This document shows, piece by piece, positions 15,901 to 23,518 of a DNA stretch of 64,000 nucleotides (position 1 is the stretch's first letter; every line of letters starts with the position of its first letter). The DNA lies in assembly GCF_014764365.1 (NCBI RefSeq), contig NZ_CP061718.1:3364501-3428500 (forward strand), written 5' to 3'. Under the pieces are notes generated by a model, which was given only the letters and a program-made list of their open reading frames with translations, searched no databases and had not been told where the DNA came from. Both the position numbers and the translations under genes were made by a program. This DNA comes from Roseococcus microcysteis (lineage in GTDB: Bacteria > Pseudomonadota > Alphaproteobacteria > Acetobacterales > Acetobacteraceae).

Positions 15901-16311
15901 GGTGCCGGCGCCGTTGGCGTGGCGCAGCACATCGCCCGAACGGTCCAGCCCCGGCCCCTTGCCATACCAGATGGCGAAGACGCCCTGGTGCTTGGCGTTG
16001 GGGTAGAGCCCCACCTGCTGCGTGCCCCAGCAGGCGGTGGCGGCCAGGTCCTCGTTGAGGCCCGGCTCGAAATGGATCTGCTGCGCCTGGAGGCGCTTGT
16101 GCTGCTTCGCCAATTCCCGGTCAAAGCCGCCGAGGGGCGAGCCGCGATAGCCGCTGATGAAGCCCGCGGTGTCCAGCCCCGCGGCGGCGTCGAGCTGCCG
16201 CACTATCAGGGGCAGGCGCACCAGGGCCTGGGTGCCGGTCAGCAGGGTTTCGCGGCCGGCGGCGTCCCAGCGTTCCTCGAGCGTGATGTCGGGGCGGATG
16301 ATGCTGTTCAT
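12970..16311 (-). CDS. fused indolepyruvate ferredoxin oxidoreductase
   Basis: The 1113-residue protein from ATG 16311 (MNSIIRPDITLEERW) combines alpha and beta parts in one chain. The pyrimidine-binding part comes first. The TPP core follows, with FCPGCPHNSSTKVPEG, MGGEGAPWIGQ and NMGDGTYAHSGS near residues 420-500. A Cys-rich segment (CEDCGDCSRVSNC, then SGCNQDFSCVEGFCP) is next, and a gamma-type domain begins LLAGVGGQGVTAL. Such enzymes decarboxylate aryl or branched 2-oxo acids to acyl-CoA. It is divergent from an Lrp-type regulator and precedes an acyl-CoA dehydrogenase, which suggests regulated amino-acid catabolism. Confidence 0.92.
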   Translation of the reverse strand: MNSIIRPDITLEERWDAAGRETLLTGTQALVRLPLIVRQLDAAAGLDTAGFISGYRGSPLGGFDRELAKQHKRLQAQQIHFEPGLNEDLAATACWGTQQVGLYPNAKHQGVFAIWYGKGPGLDRSGDVLRHANGAGTAPLGGVLALAGDDPASKSSTVTSGCEYAFADLEIPLLDPADVGEVLEYGVKGIALSRFSGLWVGLKCVAETMDATMSLTVDPASFATVTPDIPLPEGGLHIRLKDAALPIEERVRHHKLPAALEFARANNLNPVIWNAPHPRFGIAVRGKAWSTLKQALADAGITPELARMMGLVIWKPGLVWPLDALAARDFARGLDTILVVEDRRAFLETQLREALYDLPTRPNIRGKDVLSDLAELDAAQILRALAATLPEGLRTEQLTARVAELDALAAQAAEPLSLRQPYFCPGCPHNSSTKVPEGSHALAGIGCHYLAKDMNRESDLFTHMGGEGAPWIGQHLFTETPHVFANMGDGTYAHSGSMAVRAAIAAKATMTYKILVNSAVAMTGGQAPEGEVTVPRIAAQMVAEGAAAVVIVGDDPDRHRGDPLIPRSVTFHPRAELDAVQRRLRETPGVTVLIYDQQCATERRRLRKRDLSPRATKRAVINPRVCEDCGDCSRVSNCIAIEPIETEWGRKRRIDQSGCNQDFSCVEGFCPSFLTLEGAEPTRPPAPTLEGEPPEPTLPEPRRGEAWNLLLAGVGGQGVTALSAILAMAAHMEGRPVRTLDMLGLAQKGGGVYAQLRIGQPGGSVANPRIGQGQADAVIAADLVGAHGKVARPLLGPGRTRVVVSANVSPTGRFVLDPETREDAPAMLESVRAVAREVVALDGARLVERDFGDLIFLNIWLLGAAWQRGLVPMGREALRQAITLNGAAVERNLTAFEAGRRAAEAAPRTPESLESLIARRVADLTDYQSARYARAYAEFVARVRETESGVIPGEERLSRAVATQLYRLMAYKDEYEVARLHTDPAWQAELGRRFTGTTRINMHLAPPLLSKGERPAKRAFGPWMLRAMGLLRHGKALRGTPLDPFGRTTERRMERALIAEYRAGIERALAQLTPASHARACDWAEAAAGIKGFGPIKAANVEKVRARWAELEA

Positions 16312-16341
16312 GGAAGCCTCCCGGGCCTTGAAGCTTGGAAG

Positions 16342-16361
16342 CTTGCGCGGGTTCGCGCAAG
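16342..16361. promoter_or_regulatory. inverted repeat, candidate Lrp-type operator
   Basis: CTTGCGCG at 16342-16349 and CGCGCAAG at 16354-16361 are perfectly complementary around GGTT. The site lies in the 104-base divergent region between the oxidoreductase and the regulator gene. An overlapping AAGCTTGGAAGCTT precedes it. Binding by the neighbouring regulator is an inference. Confidence 0.45.
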
Positions 16362-16415
16362 ATTTCCTGCCGTATCCTGTTGTGCACTGCCGAAATCCTG
16401 GAAGGATCTGCTGCC

Positions 16416-16871
16416 ATGGACGCGATTGACCGCCGTATTCTTCGCGCGCTGCATGGCGAGGCGCGGCTGAGCAATGCGGAATTGTCCGAACGGGTGGGGC
16501 TTTCGCCCTCACCCTGCTGGGCGCGGGTGCGGAAGCTGGAGCAGGCGGGGGTGATCCGCGGCTATCGCGCAGAGCTGGACCAGGCGGCGCTGGGCCTGCC
16601 CGACACCGTCATCATCGAGGTGATGACCGAGAAGCATGACGAGGCGCAGCTGCGCGACTTCGAGCAGGCCATCGCCGCCATGCCCGAGGTGATCGAGGCC
16701 TGGCTGGTGACGGGGGAATATGACTACATCCTGAAGGCCGCGGTGGGCGGCACGGCGGGCTATGAACGCCTGCTGCGCGAGAAGATCTACCGCCTGCCCG
16801 GCGTGCGCCACACGCGCACGGCCTTTGGCATTCGGTGCCTGAAGCAGGTGTTCACGCCGGTGCCTGCGTGA
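16416..16871 (+). CDS. Lrp/AsnC family transcriptional regulator
   Basis: The 151-residue product starts MDAIDRRILRALHGEARLSN, the usual Lrp opening. A winged helix-turn-helix (SNAELSERVGLSPSPCWARV, about 19-38) follows. The C-terminal RAM ligand domain contains VIEAWLVTGEYDYIL. GAAGGA lies eight bases before ATG 16416, preferred over longer starts. Family members bind amino acids and often act on the divergent neighbour, here the oxidoreductase and acyl-CoA dehydrogenase. Confidence 0.92.
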   Translation: MDAIDRRILRALHGEARLSNAELSERVGLSPSPCWARVRKLEQAGVIRGYRAELDQAALGLPDTVIIEVMTEKHDEAQLRDFEQAIAAMPEVIEAWLVTGEYDYILKAAVGGTAGYERLLREKIYRLPGVRHTRTAFGIRCLKQVFTPVPA

Positions 16872-16950
16872 ACATGCGCGCGGGGTTGGTGGGGCGGCCG
16901 CGCGCCGTGGTCAGCATGTGAGACTTCTGCAAAACCGCGCCGCCCTTGAC

Positions 16951-17088
16951 GAATCCGGCCGCGACGCGGCCGGCGCGCCCAAACCAACCTTCGCGCCGGG
17001 CACGCCAGCGCACGGCGCGCAAGCCAAGCGCGCGGAGCGCGCGCGTCACGCCGAAGGCGTGCCTCCGGCACGAGGCGCTTGAGGGCAC
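16951..17088 (+). repeat. structured GC-rich repeat, dispersed copy A
   Basis: It starts GAATCCGGCCGCGACGCGGC, whose CCGGCCGC and GCGGCCGG arms form a stem. It ends with GCGCGCGGAGCGCGCG and GAGGGC. It is a diverged, longer relative of the tandem units at 46441-46840 and of 39649-39757. It fills the gap between the Lrp gene and the convergent gene at 17092, and is oriented like the other copies. Confidence 0.7.
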
Positions 17089-17091
17089 AAA

Positions 17092-17277
17092 TCAGGACCG
17101 CGCGCGGTCCTGCGCATCAAAATACCTTTTCACGATGCCGTAGCCATAGAACAGGCCAAAGGCGATCAGCATCAGGCCCCAGGCGTAGAAGAAGCCCTCG
17201 GCCACGGTCACCACGAACATGCCGGCCAGCACCATCAGCGCGGCCAGCACGAGGAACACGAAAGAGGAAACAGGCAT
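17092..17277 (-). CDS. small two-helix membrane protein after ccoS
   Basis: The 61-residue product (MPVSSFVFLVLAALMVLAG...) has two predicted transmembrane helices (about 4-26 and 30-48). It ends IVKRYFDAQDRARS. Its start overlaps the ccoS stop as TGATG, so it is translated with the cbb3 assembly genes. I recognise no family. Position suggests a role in oxidase assembly or stability, but nothing in the sequence proves it. Confidence 0.65.
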   Translation of the reverse strand: MPVSSFVFLVLAALMVLAGMFVVTVAEGFFYAWGLMLIAFGLFYGYGIVKRYFDAQDRARS

Positions 17278-17438
17278 CAGCGTTTGTCCTTCCTGACATC
17301 ATCGTCGTCGAAGAGGATGCGGGCGGCGGCGCCGTCCAGATCCTCGTATTGCCCCGAGCGCATGGCCCAGAGGAAACCCAGCAGCCCCAGGCCACCCAGG
17401 AACAGCGCCAGCGGGATCAGCCACACCAGGATGTCCAT
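17277..17438 (-). CDS. ccoS: cbb3 oxidase maturation protein CcoS
   Basis: A 53-residue product: MDILVWLIPLALFLGGLGLL, then GFLWAMRSGQYEDLDGAAAR and ILFDDD, then a charged tail. This is the CcoS pattern: one helix, then W-x-x-RSGQ(Y/F)-D-L-x-G-x-x-x-R-IL-D. CcoS is needed for cofactor insertion into cbb3 oxidase. Start and stop overlap ccoI upstream and the 61-residue gene downstream, both as TGATG. Confidence 0.92.
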   Translation of the reverse strand: MDILVWLIPLALFLGGLGLLGFLWAMRSGQYEDLDGAAARILFDDDDVRKDKR

Positions 17439-19765
17439 CAGCGCATCTCCTTCTGCAGGCGCAGCGCATTGGCGATGACGGCGAGCGAGGAACTCGCCAT
17501 CACCAGCGCCGCGATCAGGGGCGTGGCGAAGCCCAGTATGGCCACCGGCACCGCCACGATGTTGTAGAGGAAGGCGAAGCCGATGTTCTGCGCGGCGACG
17601 CGCTGCGCCAGGCGCGCGCGCGAAATGGCCTCGGCCAGCGGCAGCAGCCCGCCGCCTTGCAGCACGAAGTCGGAGGCGGCCTGGGCCACGTCCATGCCCT
17701 CGGCCGGGGCGGCGGAGACATGGGCGGAGGCGAGTGCGGCGGCGTCATTCACGCCATCGCCCACCATCAGCACGCGCTTGCCCTGGCCGGCGAGTTCCGC
17801 GATGCGCGCGGCCTTGGCCTCGGGGCTGGCGCCGCCGCGATGGGCCTCGATGCCGGCCTCGGCCGCCACGCGCGCCACGACCTCGGGCGCATCGCCCGAC
17901 AGCAGTTCCACCGAAAGCCCCGCGCGCTGGAAGGCCGCGATGGCGGCGGCGGCGTCCGGGCGCAGCGCGTCGGCGAAGCGGAAGGCGACGGGCGCCTGGC
18001 CGGGGCGGGCGAGGTGCAACCCCATGCCCGTGCGGTCCTCGCCCAGCCCGCAGAAGCGGGCGGAGCCGAGGCGCGTCTTGCCCTGGCGCAGGCCCTGCCC
18101 GGGGAATTCCTCCACGCCCTCGGCCACCGGCGCGTCCGGGCAGGCGCGCACCAGTGCTTGGGCCAGCGGGTGGCGGCTGCGGCGGGCGAGGGAGGCGGCC
18201 TCGCGCAGATCCTCGTCATTCCAGGCGCCGGGCAGCAGGCGGGGGCGGCCTTCGGTCAGGGTGCCGGTCTTGTCGAGGACGACGTGGTCGGCGCTCGCCA
18301 GCCGCTCGATGCCGGTGCTCGACGCCACCAGCACGCCGCGCCGGAACAGCGCGCCGGAGGTGACGACCTGCACGGCCGGCACGGCGATGGCCAATCCACA
18401 CGGACAGGTGATGATGAGCGCCGCCACGGCCGGCACCAGCGCTGCCTGCCAGGGCGCGCCCACCCACAGCCACCAGCCCAGGAAGGTCAGCAGCGCGACG
18501 ACGTGGGCGATGGGGATGTAGATGCGCGCGGCGCGGTCGGCGAGCGCGGGGAAGCGGCCGCGCGCCTGTTCCGCGCGTTCGAGGAAGCGGCCCATGGCGG
18601 CCAGCGAGCCGTCGGTGGCCGTCGCCGTCACGGTGGCGGTGAAGGGCGCGCCCATGTTCACGCCGCCGGCCGCCAGTTGCTCACCGCGCGCGAAGCGGCG
18701 GGGCAGGCTTTCGCCGGTGGTGCTGGCGGTGTCGAGCAGTGCCTCGGCATCGTCCAGCCGCGCGTCGAGCCGCAGGCGTTCGCCGCTGGCGACCAGGATG
18801 CGCGCGCCGACGGCCACGCGCTCGACCGGGATGGGCGCGGGGGCGCCGAGCACCTGCACCTGGCCTTCCTGCAAGGCCAGCAGTTCGGCCACCGATTGCC
18901 GCGCGCGGCGCCGCGCCGCGCGGTCCAGCAGGCGGCCGGCCAGCATCAGCGCCAGCAGCGCCGTGGCGCCGTCGAACCAGGTGTATTCGCCGTTGCGGAA
19001 GGTCTCGGAGAGCGACATCAGCGTGGTGGCGATGACGCCGAGCGAGACGGCGCTGTCCATGTTCAGCCGGCCGGCCTGCAACCCGCGCCAGGCGCCGCGA
19101 TAGAGCGGCATGCCCGCGATCAGCACCGTCGGCATGCCGATCAGCGCGGCCAGCCAGTGCATGAGGTGGCGCGACTGCTCGCCCAGCTCCACCCCCACCC
19201 AGACGGGCACGGAAACGAGCATGACGTTCATCGCGCCAAAGGCCGCGATGCCGAGTGCGCGCGCGAGTTCACGGCCCTCGGCGTCCTCGGTGGCGCGCAG
19301 GCAGGCGGGCGAGAAGGGCGCCACCCGAAAACCGAGCCGCGCGATGAGTGCGGAAAAATCATTGGCGCGTTCGGCCGGGCCTTCCCAGCCGATGACGAGG
19401 CGCCGCGTGGAGAGGTTGGCGCGGGCGCGCCGCACATCGGGCTCGGCCGCCAGCGCCTGTTCCACCAGCCAGATGCAGGCGCCGCAGGTGAGGCCCGAGA
19501 CCACCAGTTCCAGCCGGTGCGTGCCGTCCTTCTGCGCCACGGCGTGCGCGGCGAAATCGAGGTTGGGCGGGTCCACGGGCTTGAGGTTGCCGTCCGCCGC
19601 CTCGCGCTTGCGGTAGAAGGCGTCGAGGCCGAGGCCCTGCACCAGATGGTGCGCGCCCTCGCAGCCCGTGCAGCAGAAGCGCGTCGAGCTCGGCGCCCCG
19701 CAATGCGCGCAGGCGGCGTAGGATTGCGGCGCGGCCTGTGGCGCGGGGCGGCCGAGGACGCTCAT
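17438..19765 (-). CDS. ccoI: copper-translocating P-type ATPase CcoI/FixI
   Basis: From ATG 19765 (MSVLGRPAPQ) the product is 775 residues. The N-terminus carries Cys pairs (CAHCG, CCTGCEG). The HMA domain has GLTCGACIWLVEQAL; the membrane metal site is CPCGLAIAVPA; the phosphorylation site is DKTGTLTEG; and GDGVNDAAALASA marks the hinge. CcoI exports copper for the CuB centre of cbb3 oxidase. The start overlaps the ccoH stop as ATGA; a longer in-frame start upstream adds only non-homologous sequence. Confidence 0.94.
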   Translation of the reverse strand: MSVLGRPAPQAAPQSYAACAHCGAPSSTRFCCTGCEGAHHLVQGLGLDAFYRKREAADGNLKPVDPPNLDFAAHAVAQKDGTHRLELVVSGLTCGACIWLVEQALAAEPDVRRARANLSTRRLVIGWEGPAERANDFSALIARLGFRVAPFSPACLRATEDAEGRELARALGIAAFGAMNVMLVSVPVWVGVELGEQSRHLMHWLAALIGMPTVLIAGMPLYRGAWRGLQAGRLNMDSAVSLGVIATTLMSLSETFRNGEYTWFDGATALLALMLAGRLLDRAARRRARQSVAELLALQEGQVQVLGAPAPIPVERVAVGARILVASGERLRLDARLDDAEALLDTASTTGESLPRRFARGEQLAAGGVNMGAPFTATVTATATDGSLAAMGRFLERAEQARGRFPALADRAARIYIPIAHVVALLTFLGWWLWVGAPWQAALVPAVAALIITCPCGLAIAVPAVQVVTSGALFRRGVLVASSTGIERLASADHVVLDKTGTLTEGRPRLLPGAWNDEDLREAASLARRSRHPLAQALVRACPDAPVAEGVEEFPGQGLRQGKTRLGSARFCGLGEDRTGMGLHLARPGQAPVAFRFADALRPDAAAAIAAFQRAGLSVELLSGDAPEVVARVAAEAGIEAHRGGASPEAKAARIAELAGQGKRVLMVGDGVNDAAALASAHVSAAPAEGMDVAQAASDFVLQGGGLLPLAEAISRARLAQRVAAQNIGFAFLYNIVAVPVAILGFATPLIAALVMASSSLAVIANALRLQKEMR

Positions 19766-20234
19766 GGGAAGATCAGGCGGTGGCGGATGTCGAGGCGCTG
19801 GCCATGGCCGTCCAGGATGTGCCCGCGGAATTCCCACTGGCCGGAGGCGATGTCGGGGGCGGCGAAGCCCTCGCGCGGGGTGGTGGTGCCGAGTTCGACG
19901 CGCGTGCCCTCGATGGGGCGCTGGAGGTAGGCCTCCACCACGCCCGGCACCGGGCGGCCCTCGCGGTCGGTGACGGCGAGCGTGATGCGCCCGCCCGCCA
20001 GGCGCACGCGCGCCGTCCAGCCCAGGGCATCCTGCCGCGCGGCCTCGGCCAGCACATGGTTGTAGGCGCGGCCGCGGTCATAGGCCTGGCCGGTGGTGAG
20101 GCCGGTGAAGCTGCTGATGGCGGTGTAGGCCATGAAGCCGTTCACCACGACCACCACCAGCATGCCCCCACGAAGACCCAGGGGATCCAGCGGCTTTTGC
20201 GTTCCCCCGAGGGGCGTTCCATCGTCATGCTCAT
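19762..20234 (-). CDS. ccoH: CcoH/FixH, frame broken near the 5' end
   Basis: The continuous part (20163 to 19762, 133 residues) is FixH-like: hydrophobic VVVVVNGFMAYTAISSF, then TGLTTGQAYDRGRAYN and the C-terminal periplasmic domain. The expected cytoplasmic start, MSMTMERPSGERKSRWIPWV, lies in another frame from ATG 20234, which overlaps the ccoG stop as ATGA. The frames meet at a run of five C at 20165-20169; one more base would join them as RWIPWVFVGGMLVV. Either the assembly lacks a base or the gene is mutated and restarted at 20163. FixH is required for cbb3 assembly. Confidence 0.82.
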
Positions 20235-21736
20235 CGGCGGGGTCCCATGAAGGCGCTGTGTTGCGTCACCAGCGTGCGGCCGGAGCCGTCCACCAGGCGG
20301 AAGGTGATGGGCGTGCTGTCGCGCAGCCTGAGGCCGGGCGGGGCGGTGACCAGCGCGCGCCATTGCGTGATGCCGTCATCGCGCGTGGTGAGGATGGGGC
20401 GGCCGGCGGCGTCCTCCATCGCGTCCTGCACGGTGAGGCTCAGGCCCTGCGGCCCATCCAGCACCAGCGCCAGGTGCAGATCCTCGCCGCGCGTCTTGTT
20501 GGCGAGCTTCAGCGTGTAGCCGTTGCGGATGCCGCCATCGGAGAGCTGCACGAAAAGCGGCGCGCGGTCGCGCTCGACCGAGAGGGTGAGCGTGGCGCGC
20601 AGCATCCAGGCGCCCAGCATGAGGGCCACCACGCCCATGATCACGCCCGCATAGATCAGCGTGCGGGGGCGGATCTTCTTCTGCGGCACGCGGGCGGCCA
20701 TGCCGGCGGCGTTGCGCGCGGGGCCGGGGGCCATGCCGGCCACGGCGGCCTGGCTGGCGGCCAGGTTCTTCAGCGTCTCGAAGGCGATGAGGCCCTTGTC
20801 GCGGCCCAGCTTCGCCATCACGTCGTCGCAGGCATCCACGCAGAGGCCGCAGCCGATGCATTCGAGCTGCTGCCCGTCGCGGATATCAATGCCCGTGGGG
20901 CAGACATGCACGCAGGCCTTGCAATCCACGCAGTCGCCATGCGCCGCGTCGGGCTTGCCGCGCGGTTCGCCGCGCCAGTCGCGATAGGTCACGACCAGGG
21001 AGTTGTCGTCCAGCATCGCGCCCTGGAAGCGCGGCCAGGGGCACATATAGGTGCAGACCTGCTCACGCGCCGCACCCGCCAGCACGTAGGTGGTCGCGGT
21101 GAAGAGGGCGAAGAAGCCATAGACGGTGAGCGAGGCCTGGCCCGTCAGCATCGCCCAGGTCACGGTTGGCGCGTCGTTGAAATACATGATCCAGGCGCCG
21201 CCGGTCGCCATCGCGATGAACAGCCAGGCGGCGTGCTTGGAGAGCTTCAGCTTCCACCAGCGGCCATCCTTGGCGCCCTGGTCCAGCTTGATGCGCGCGT
21301 TGCGGTCGCCCTCGATGCGGCGCTCCACCCACATGAACAGGTCGGTCCAGACCGTCTGCGGGCAGGTGAAGCCGCACCAGAGGCGGCCATAGAGCGAGGT
21401 GACGGCGAAGAGGCCGATGGCGCCCAGCACCAGGGCGCCAGTCAGGAAATAGACCTCCTGCGGCCAGAGCTCGATCCAGAGGAAGAACAGGCGGGCATGG
21501 GAGATGTCCACCAGCACCGCCTGGTCCGGCACGCCGGGCCCGCGGTCCCAGCGGAACCAGGGCACGACGTAGTAGAGGGCCAGCAGCACGACCAGCACGG
21601 CCCATTTGATGTTGCGCACACGCCCCTTGACCGCGCGCGGCTGGACCTTCTGGTGGCTGGCGTAGAGCGAGGGCTCGGGCTTCTTGTCCACCTTCGGCCG
21701 CTCCGGCGCGATCTGGTTCATGGCGTGCTCACTCAC
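20231..21736 (-). CDS. ccoG: cbb3 oxidase accessory ferredoxin CcoG/FixG
   Basis: The 501-residue protein has transmembrane helices in both halves and Cys motifs for iron-sulfur or copper handling. These include WCGFTCPQTVWTDLFMWVER near residue 120 and CVDCKACVHVCPTGIDIRDG, then CIGCGLCVDACD. A C-terminal Ig-like domain follows the last helix. CcoG reduces or passes copper to the oxidase assembly route. Starts are GTG 21736, overlapping the ccoP end, or ATG 21721; neither has a clear ribosome site. Confidence 0.94.
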   Translation of the reverse strand: MSEHAMNQIAPERPKVDKKPEPSLYASHQKVQPRAVKGRVRNIKWAVLVVLLALYYVVPWFRWDRGPGVPDQAVLVDISHARLFFLWIELWPQEVYFLTGALVLGAIGLFAVTSLYGRLWCGFTCPQTVWTDLFMWVERRIEGDRNARIKLDQGAKDGRWWKLKLSKHAAWLFIAMATGGAWIMYFNDAPTVTWAMLTGQASLTVYGFFALFTATTYVLAGAAREQVCTYMCPWPRFQGAMLDDNSLVVTYRDWRGEPRGKPDAAHGDCVDCKACVHVCPTGIDIRDGQQLECIGCGLCVDACDDVMAKLGRDKGLIAFETLKNLAASQAAVAGMAPGPARNAAGMAARVPQKKIRPRTLIYAGVIMGVVALMLGAWMLRATLTLSVERDRAPLFVQLSDGGIRNGYTLKLANKTRGEDLHLALVLDGPQGLSLTVQDAMEDAAGRPILTTRDDGITQWRALVTAPPGLRLRDSTPITFRLVDGSGRTLVTQHSAFMGPRR

Positions 21737-22598
21737 CCCCGCCGAGGGCGTGGACGTAGACGGTGATCATGTTGATCATCGCGGGGTCGAGCCGCCCGCG
21801 CCAGGCCGGCATGACGCCCGCGCGGCTGTAGGCGATGGAGCGCACCACGCTGGCGCGGTCGCCGCCATAGAGCCAGATCTGGTCGTTGAGACGCGGCGCG
21901 CCCATGTCGCGGTTGCCCTCGCCGCCATCGCCGTGGCAGCTCGCGCAGTTCTCGGCATAGAGCTCGCGCCCGCGGGTGACGGCGGCGGGGTCCGCGCTGC
22001 GGCCCGAAAGGCTCAGCACGAAATCCGCCGTGTCGTTGATCTGCGCCTGGGTCAGCATGCCGGTGGCGAGGAAGGCGGGCATGGCGATGCCGCGTTCCTC
22101 GTCGCTCTCGCCCGCGCGCACGCCGTGGCTGATGGTGGTGTGGATGGCCTCGAAACTGCCGCCCCACAGCCAGTCATCATCGGCGAGGCTGGGGAAGCCG
22201 CCGCTCGCACCCTGGCCGCCCGCGCCATGGCAGCCGGCGCAGTTGTTGGCGAAGCCCACGCGGCCACCGGCCAGCGCGAAGCCGCGCAGCTCGGGGTCGG
22301 CCGCGATCTGCTCGGCGCTCACCTCACGCAGGCGGGCCAGCATGGGGGCCTGGCGGGCGCGCTCGGCGTCCATCTGCGCGGGCAGGGCGCCGCGCGCGGT
22401 CCAGCCCGTCAGCCCCGTCCAGCCCTGCACGGGGATGGCCGGATAGAGCACCACCCAGACCGCTGCGAAGAGGATGGTGGCGTAGAAGGTGTAGAGCCAC
22501 CACTTCGGCAGCGGCGTGTTCAGCTCCTTCAGCCCGTCCCACTCATGGCCGGTGGTCTCCTGGCCGGTGATGCTGTCCTTCTCGATCTTGGTCGGCAT
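21729..22598 (-). CDS. ccoP: cbb3 oxidase dihaem subunit CcoP
   Basis: The 289-residue protein has one N-terminal helix (about 33-53) after LNTPLPKWWLYTFYATI, then two cytochrome c domains. The haem sites are CAGCH (120-124) and CASCH (218-222). Later Met residues in IAMPAFLATG and GVMPAWRGRL are probable ligands. CcoP takes electrons from soluble or membrane cytochrome c and passes them to CcoO. It lies four bases after ccoQ. Confidence 0.96.
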   Translation of the reverse strand: MPTKIEKDSITGQETTGHEWDGLKELNTPLPKWWLYTFYATILFAAVWVVLYPAIPVQGWTGLTGWTARGALPAQMDAERARQAPMLARLREVSAEQIAADPELRGFALAGGRVGFANNCAGCHGAGGQGASGGFPSLADDDWLWGGSFEAIHTTISHGVRAGESDEERGIAMPAFLATGMLTQAQINDTADFVLSLSGRSADPAAVTRGRELYAENCASCHGDGGEGNRDMGAPRLNDQIWLYGGDRASVVRSIAYSRAGVMPAWRGRLDPAMINMITVYVHALGGGE

Positions 22599-22602
22599 CG
22601 GT

Positions 22603-22758
22603 TCAGCCTTTCCCGCCGTCGCGGAAGATCATCTCGCCATGCCGCTTCCAGTCCTGGCGGCGCGAGGGTTTGAGGGTCCAGATCAGGATTCCGCCGAAGA
22701 GGACGAAGAACCACACGACCCAGAGGGTGGAGAAAAGCCATTGCAGCTCGACGAGCAT
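22603..22758 (-). CDS. ccoQ: cbb3 oxidase small subunit CcoQ
   Basis: A 51-residue product from ATG 22758: MLVELQWLFSTLWVVWFFVL with one helix, then WTLKPSRRQDWKRHGEMIF. This is the CcoQ form (helix followed by PS-RR--W). GGAGGAG lies nine bases upstream. It fills the otherwise empty gap between ccoO and ccoP. CcoQ stabilises CcoP in the complex. Confidence 0.92.
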   Translation of the reverse strand: MLVELQWLFSTLWVVWFFVLFGGILIWTLKPSRRQDWKRHGEMIFRDGGKG

Positions 22759-22772
22759 GGGTGCCGCTCCTC

Positions 22773-23504
22773 CTACTGCTGGCGCAGCTGCTCGGGCGTC
22801 ACGTCGCGGAAATCCACGAGCGTGCCGAGCATCTGCATGTAGGCGACCAGCGCATCCATCTCGGTCACCACGGCGGGGTTGCCGTCGAAGGCCGCCTGGC
22901 GGGCGCGGGCGTAGCGGGACTGGAAGCCCGTGGCGTCGCGATCCGGGCGCGCCTGGGCTTCCAGGTCGGCCCGCGCGTTCGCGATCATCTCCGCGGTGTA
23001 GGGCACGCCGAGCGCCGCCTGGGCGCGCAGGTGCTGCTGGATGTTGCGCGTGTCGAGCGGCCGGTCGAGGAAGGCGTAGGGCGGCATGATGCTCTCGGGC
23101 ACCAGCGCGCGCGGGTCACGCAGATGCGCCGCCTGCCAGTCATCCGAATAGCGGCCGCCCACGCGCGCGAGGTCCGGCCCCGTGCGCTTGGAGCCCCACT
23201 GGAAGGGCCGGTCATACATGCTCTCGGCGGCCAGCGAGTAGTGGCCGTAGCGCTCGGCCTCGTCGCGGAAGGGGCGGATCATCTGGCTGTGGCAGGCGTA
23301 GCAGCCCTCGCGCACATAGATGTTGCGGCCCATCAGTTCGAGCGGCGTGTAGGGGCGGATGCCCTGCACGCGCTCGATCGTGGTCTCGACCGTGAAGAGC
23401 GGCACGATCTGCGCGAGCCCGCCGATCGAGACGGTGATGAGGGTGAGCACGCCGAGCAGAAGGATGTTCCGCTCGATCATGCCATGGCTGAATTTCTTGA
23501 GCAT
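22773..23504 (-). CDS. ccoO: cbb3 oxidase monohaem subunit CcoO
   Basis: The 243-residue product has an N-terminal anchor (about 12-35) and the segment [18 protein letters not shown] with the haem site at residues 68-72. [20 protein letters not shown] and a C-terminal [13 protein letters not shown] follow. This is the FixO/CcoO type that relays electrons to CcoN. It lies 14 bases after ccoN. Confidence 0.96.
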   Translation of the reverse strand: MLKKFSHGMIERNILLLGVLTLITVSIGGLAQIVPLFTVETTIERVQGIRPYTPLELMGRNIYVREGCYACHSQMIRPFRDEAERYGHYSLAAESMYDRPFQWGSKRTGPDLARVGGRYSDDWQAAHLRDPRALVPESIMPPYAFLDRPLDTRNIQQHLRAQAALGVPYTAEMIANARADLEAQARPDRDATGFQSRYARARQAAFDGNPAVVTEMDALVAYMQMLGTLVDFRDVTPEQLRQQ

Positions 23505-23518
23505 GGCGGGGGCTCTCC

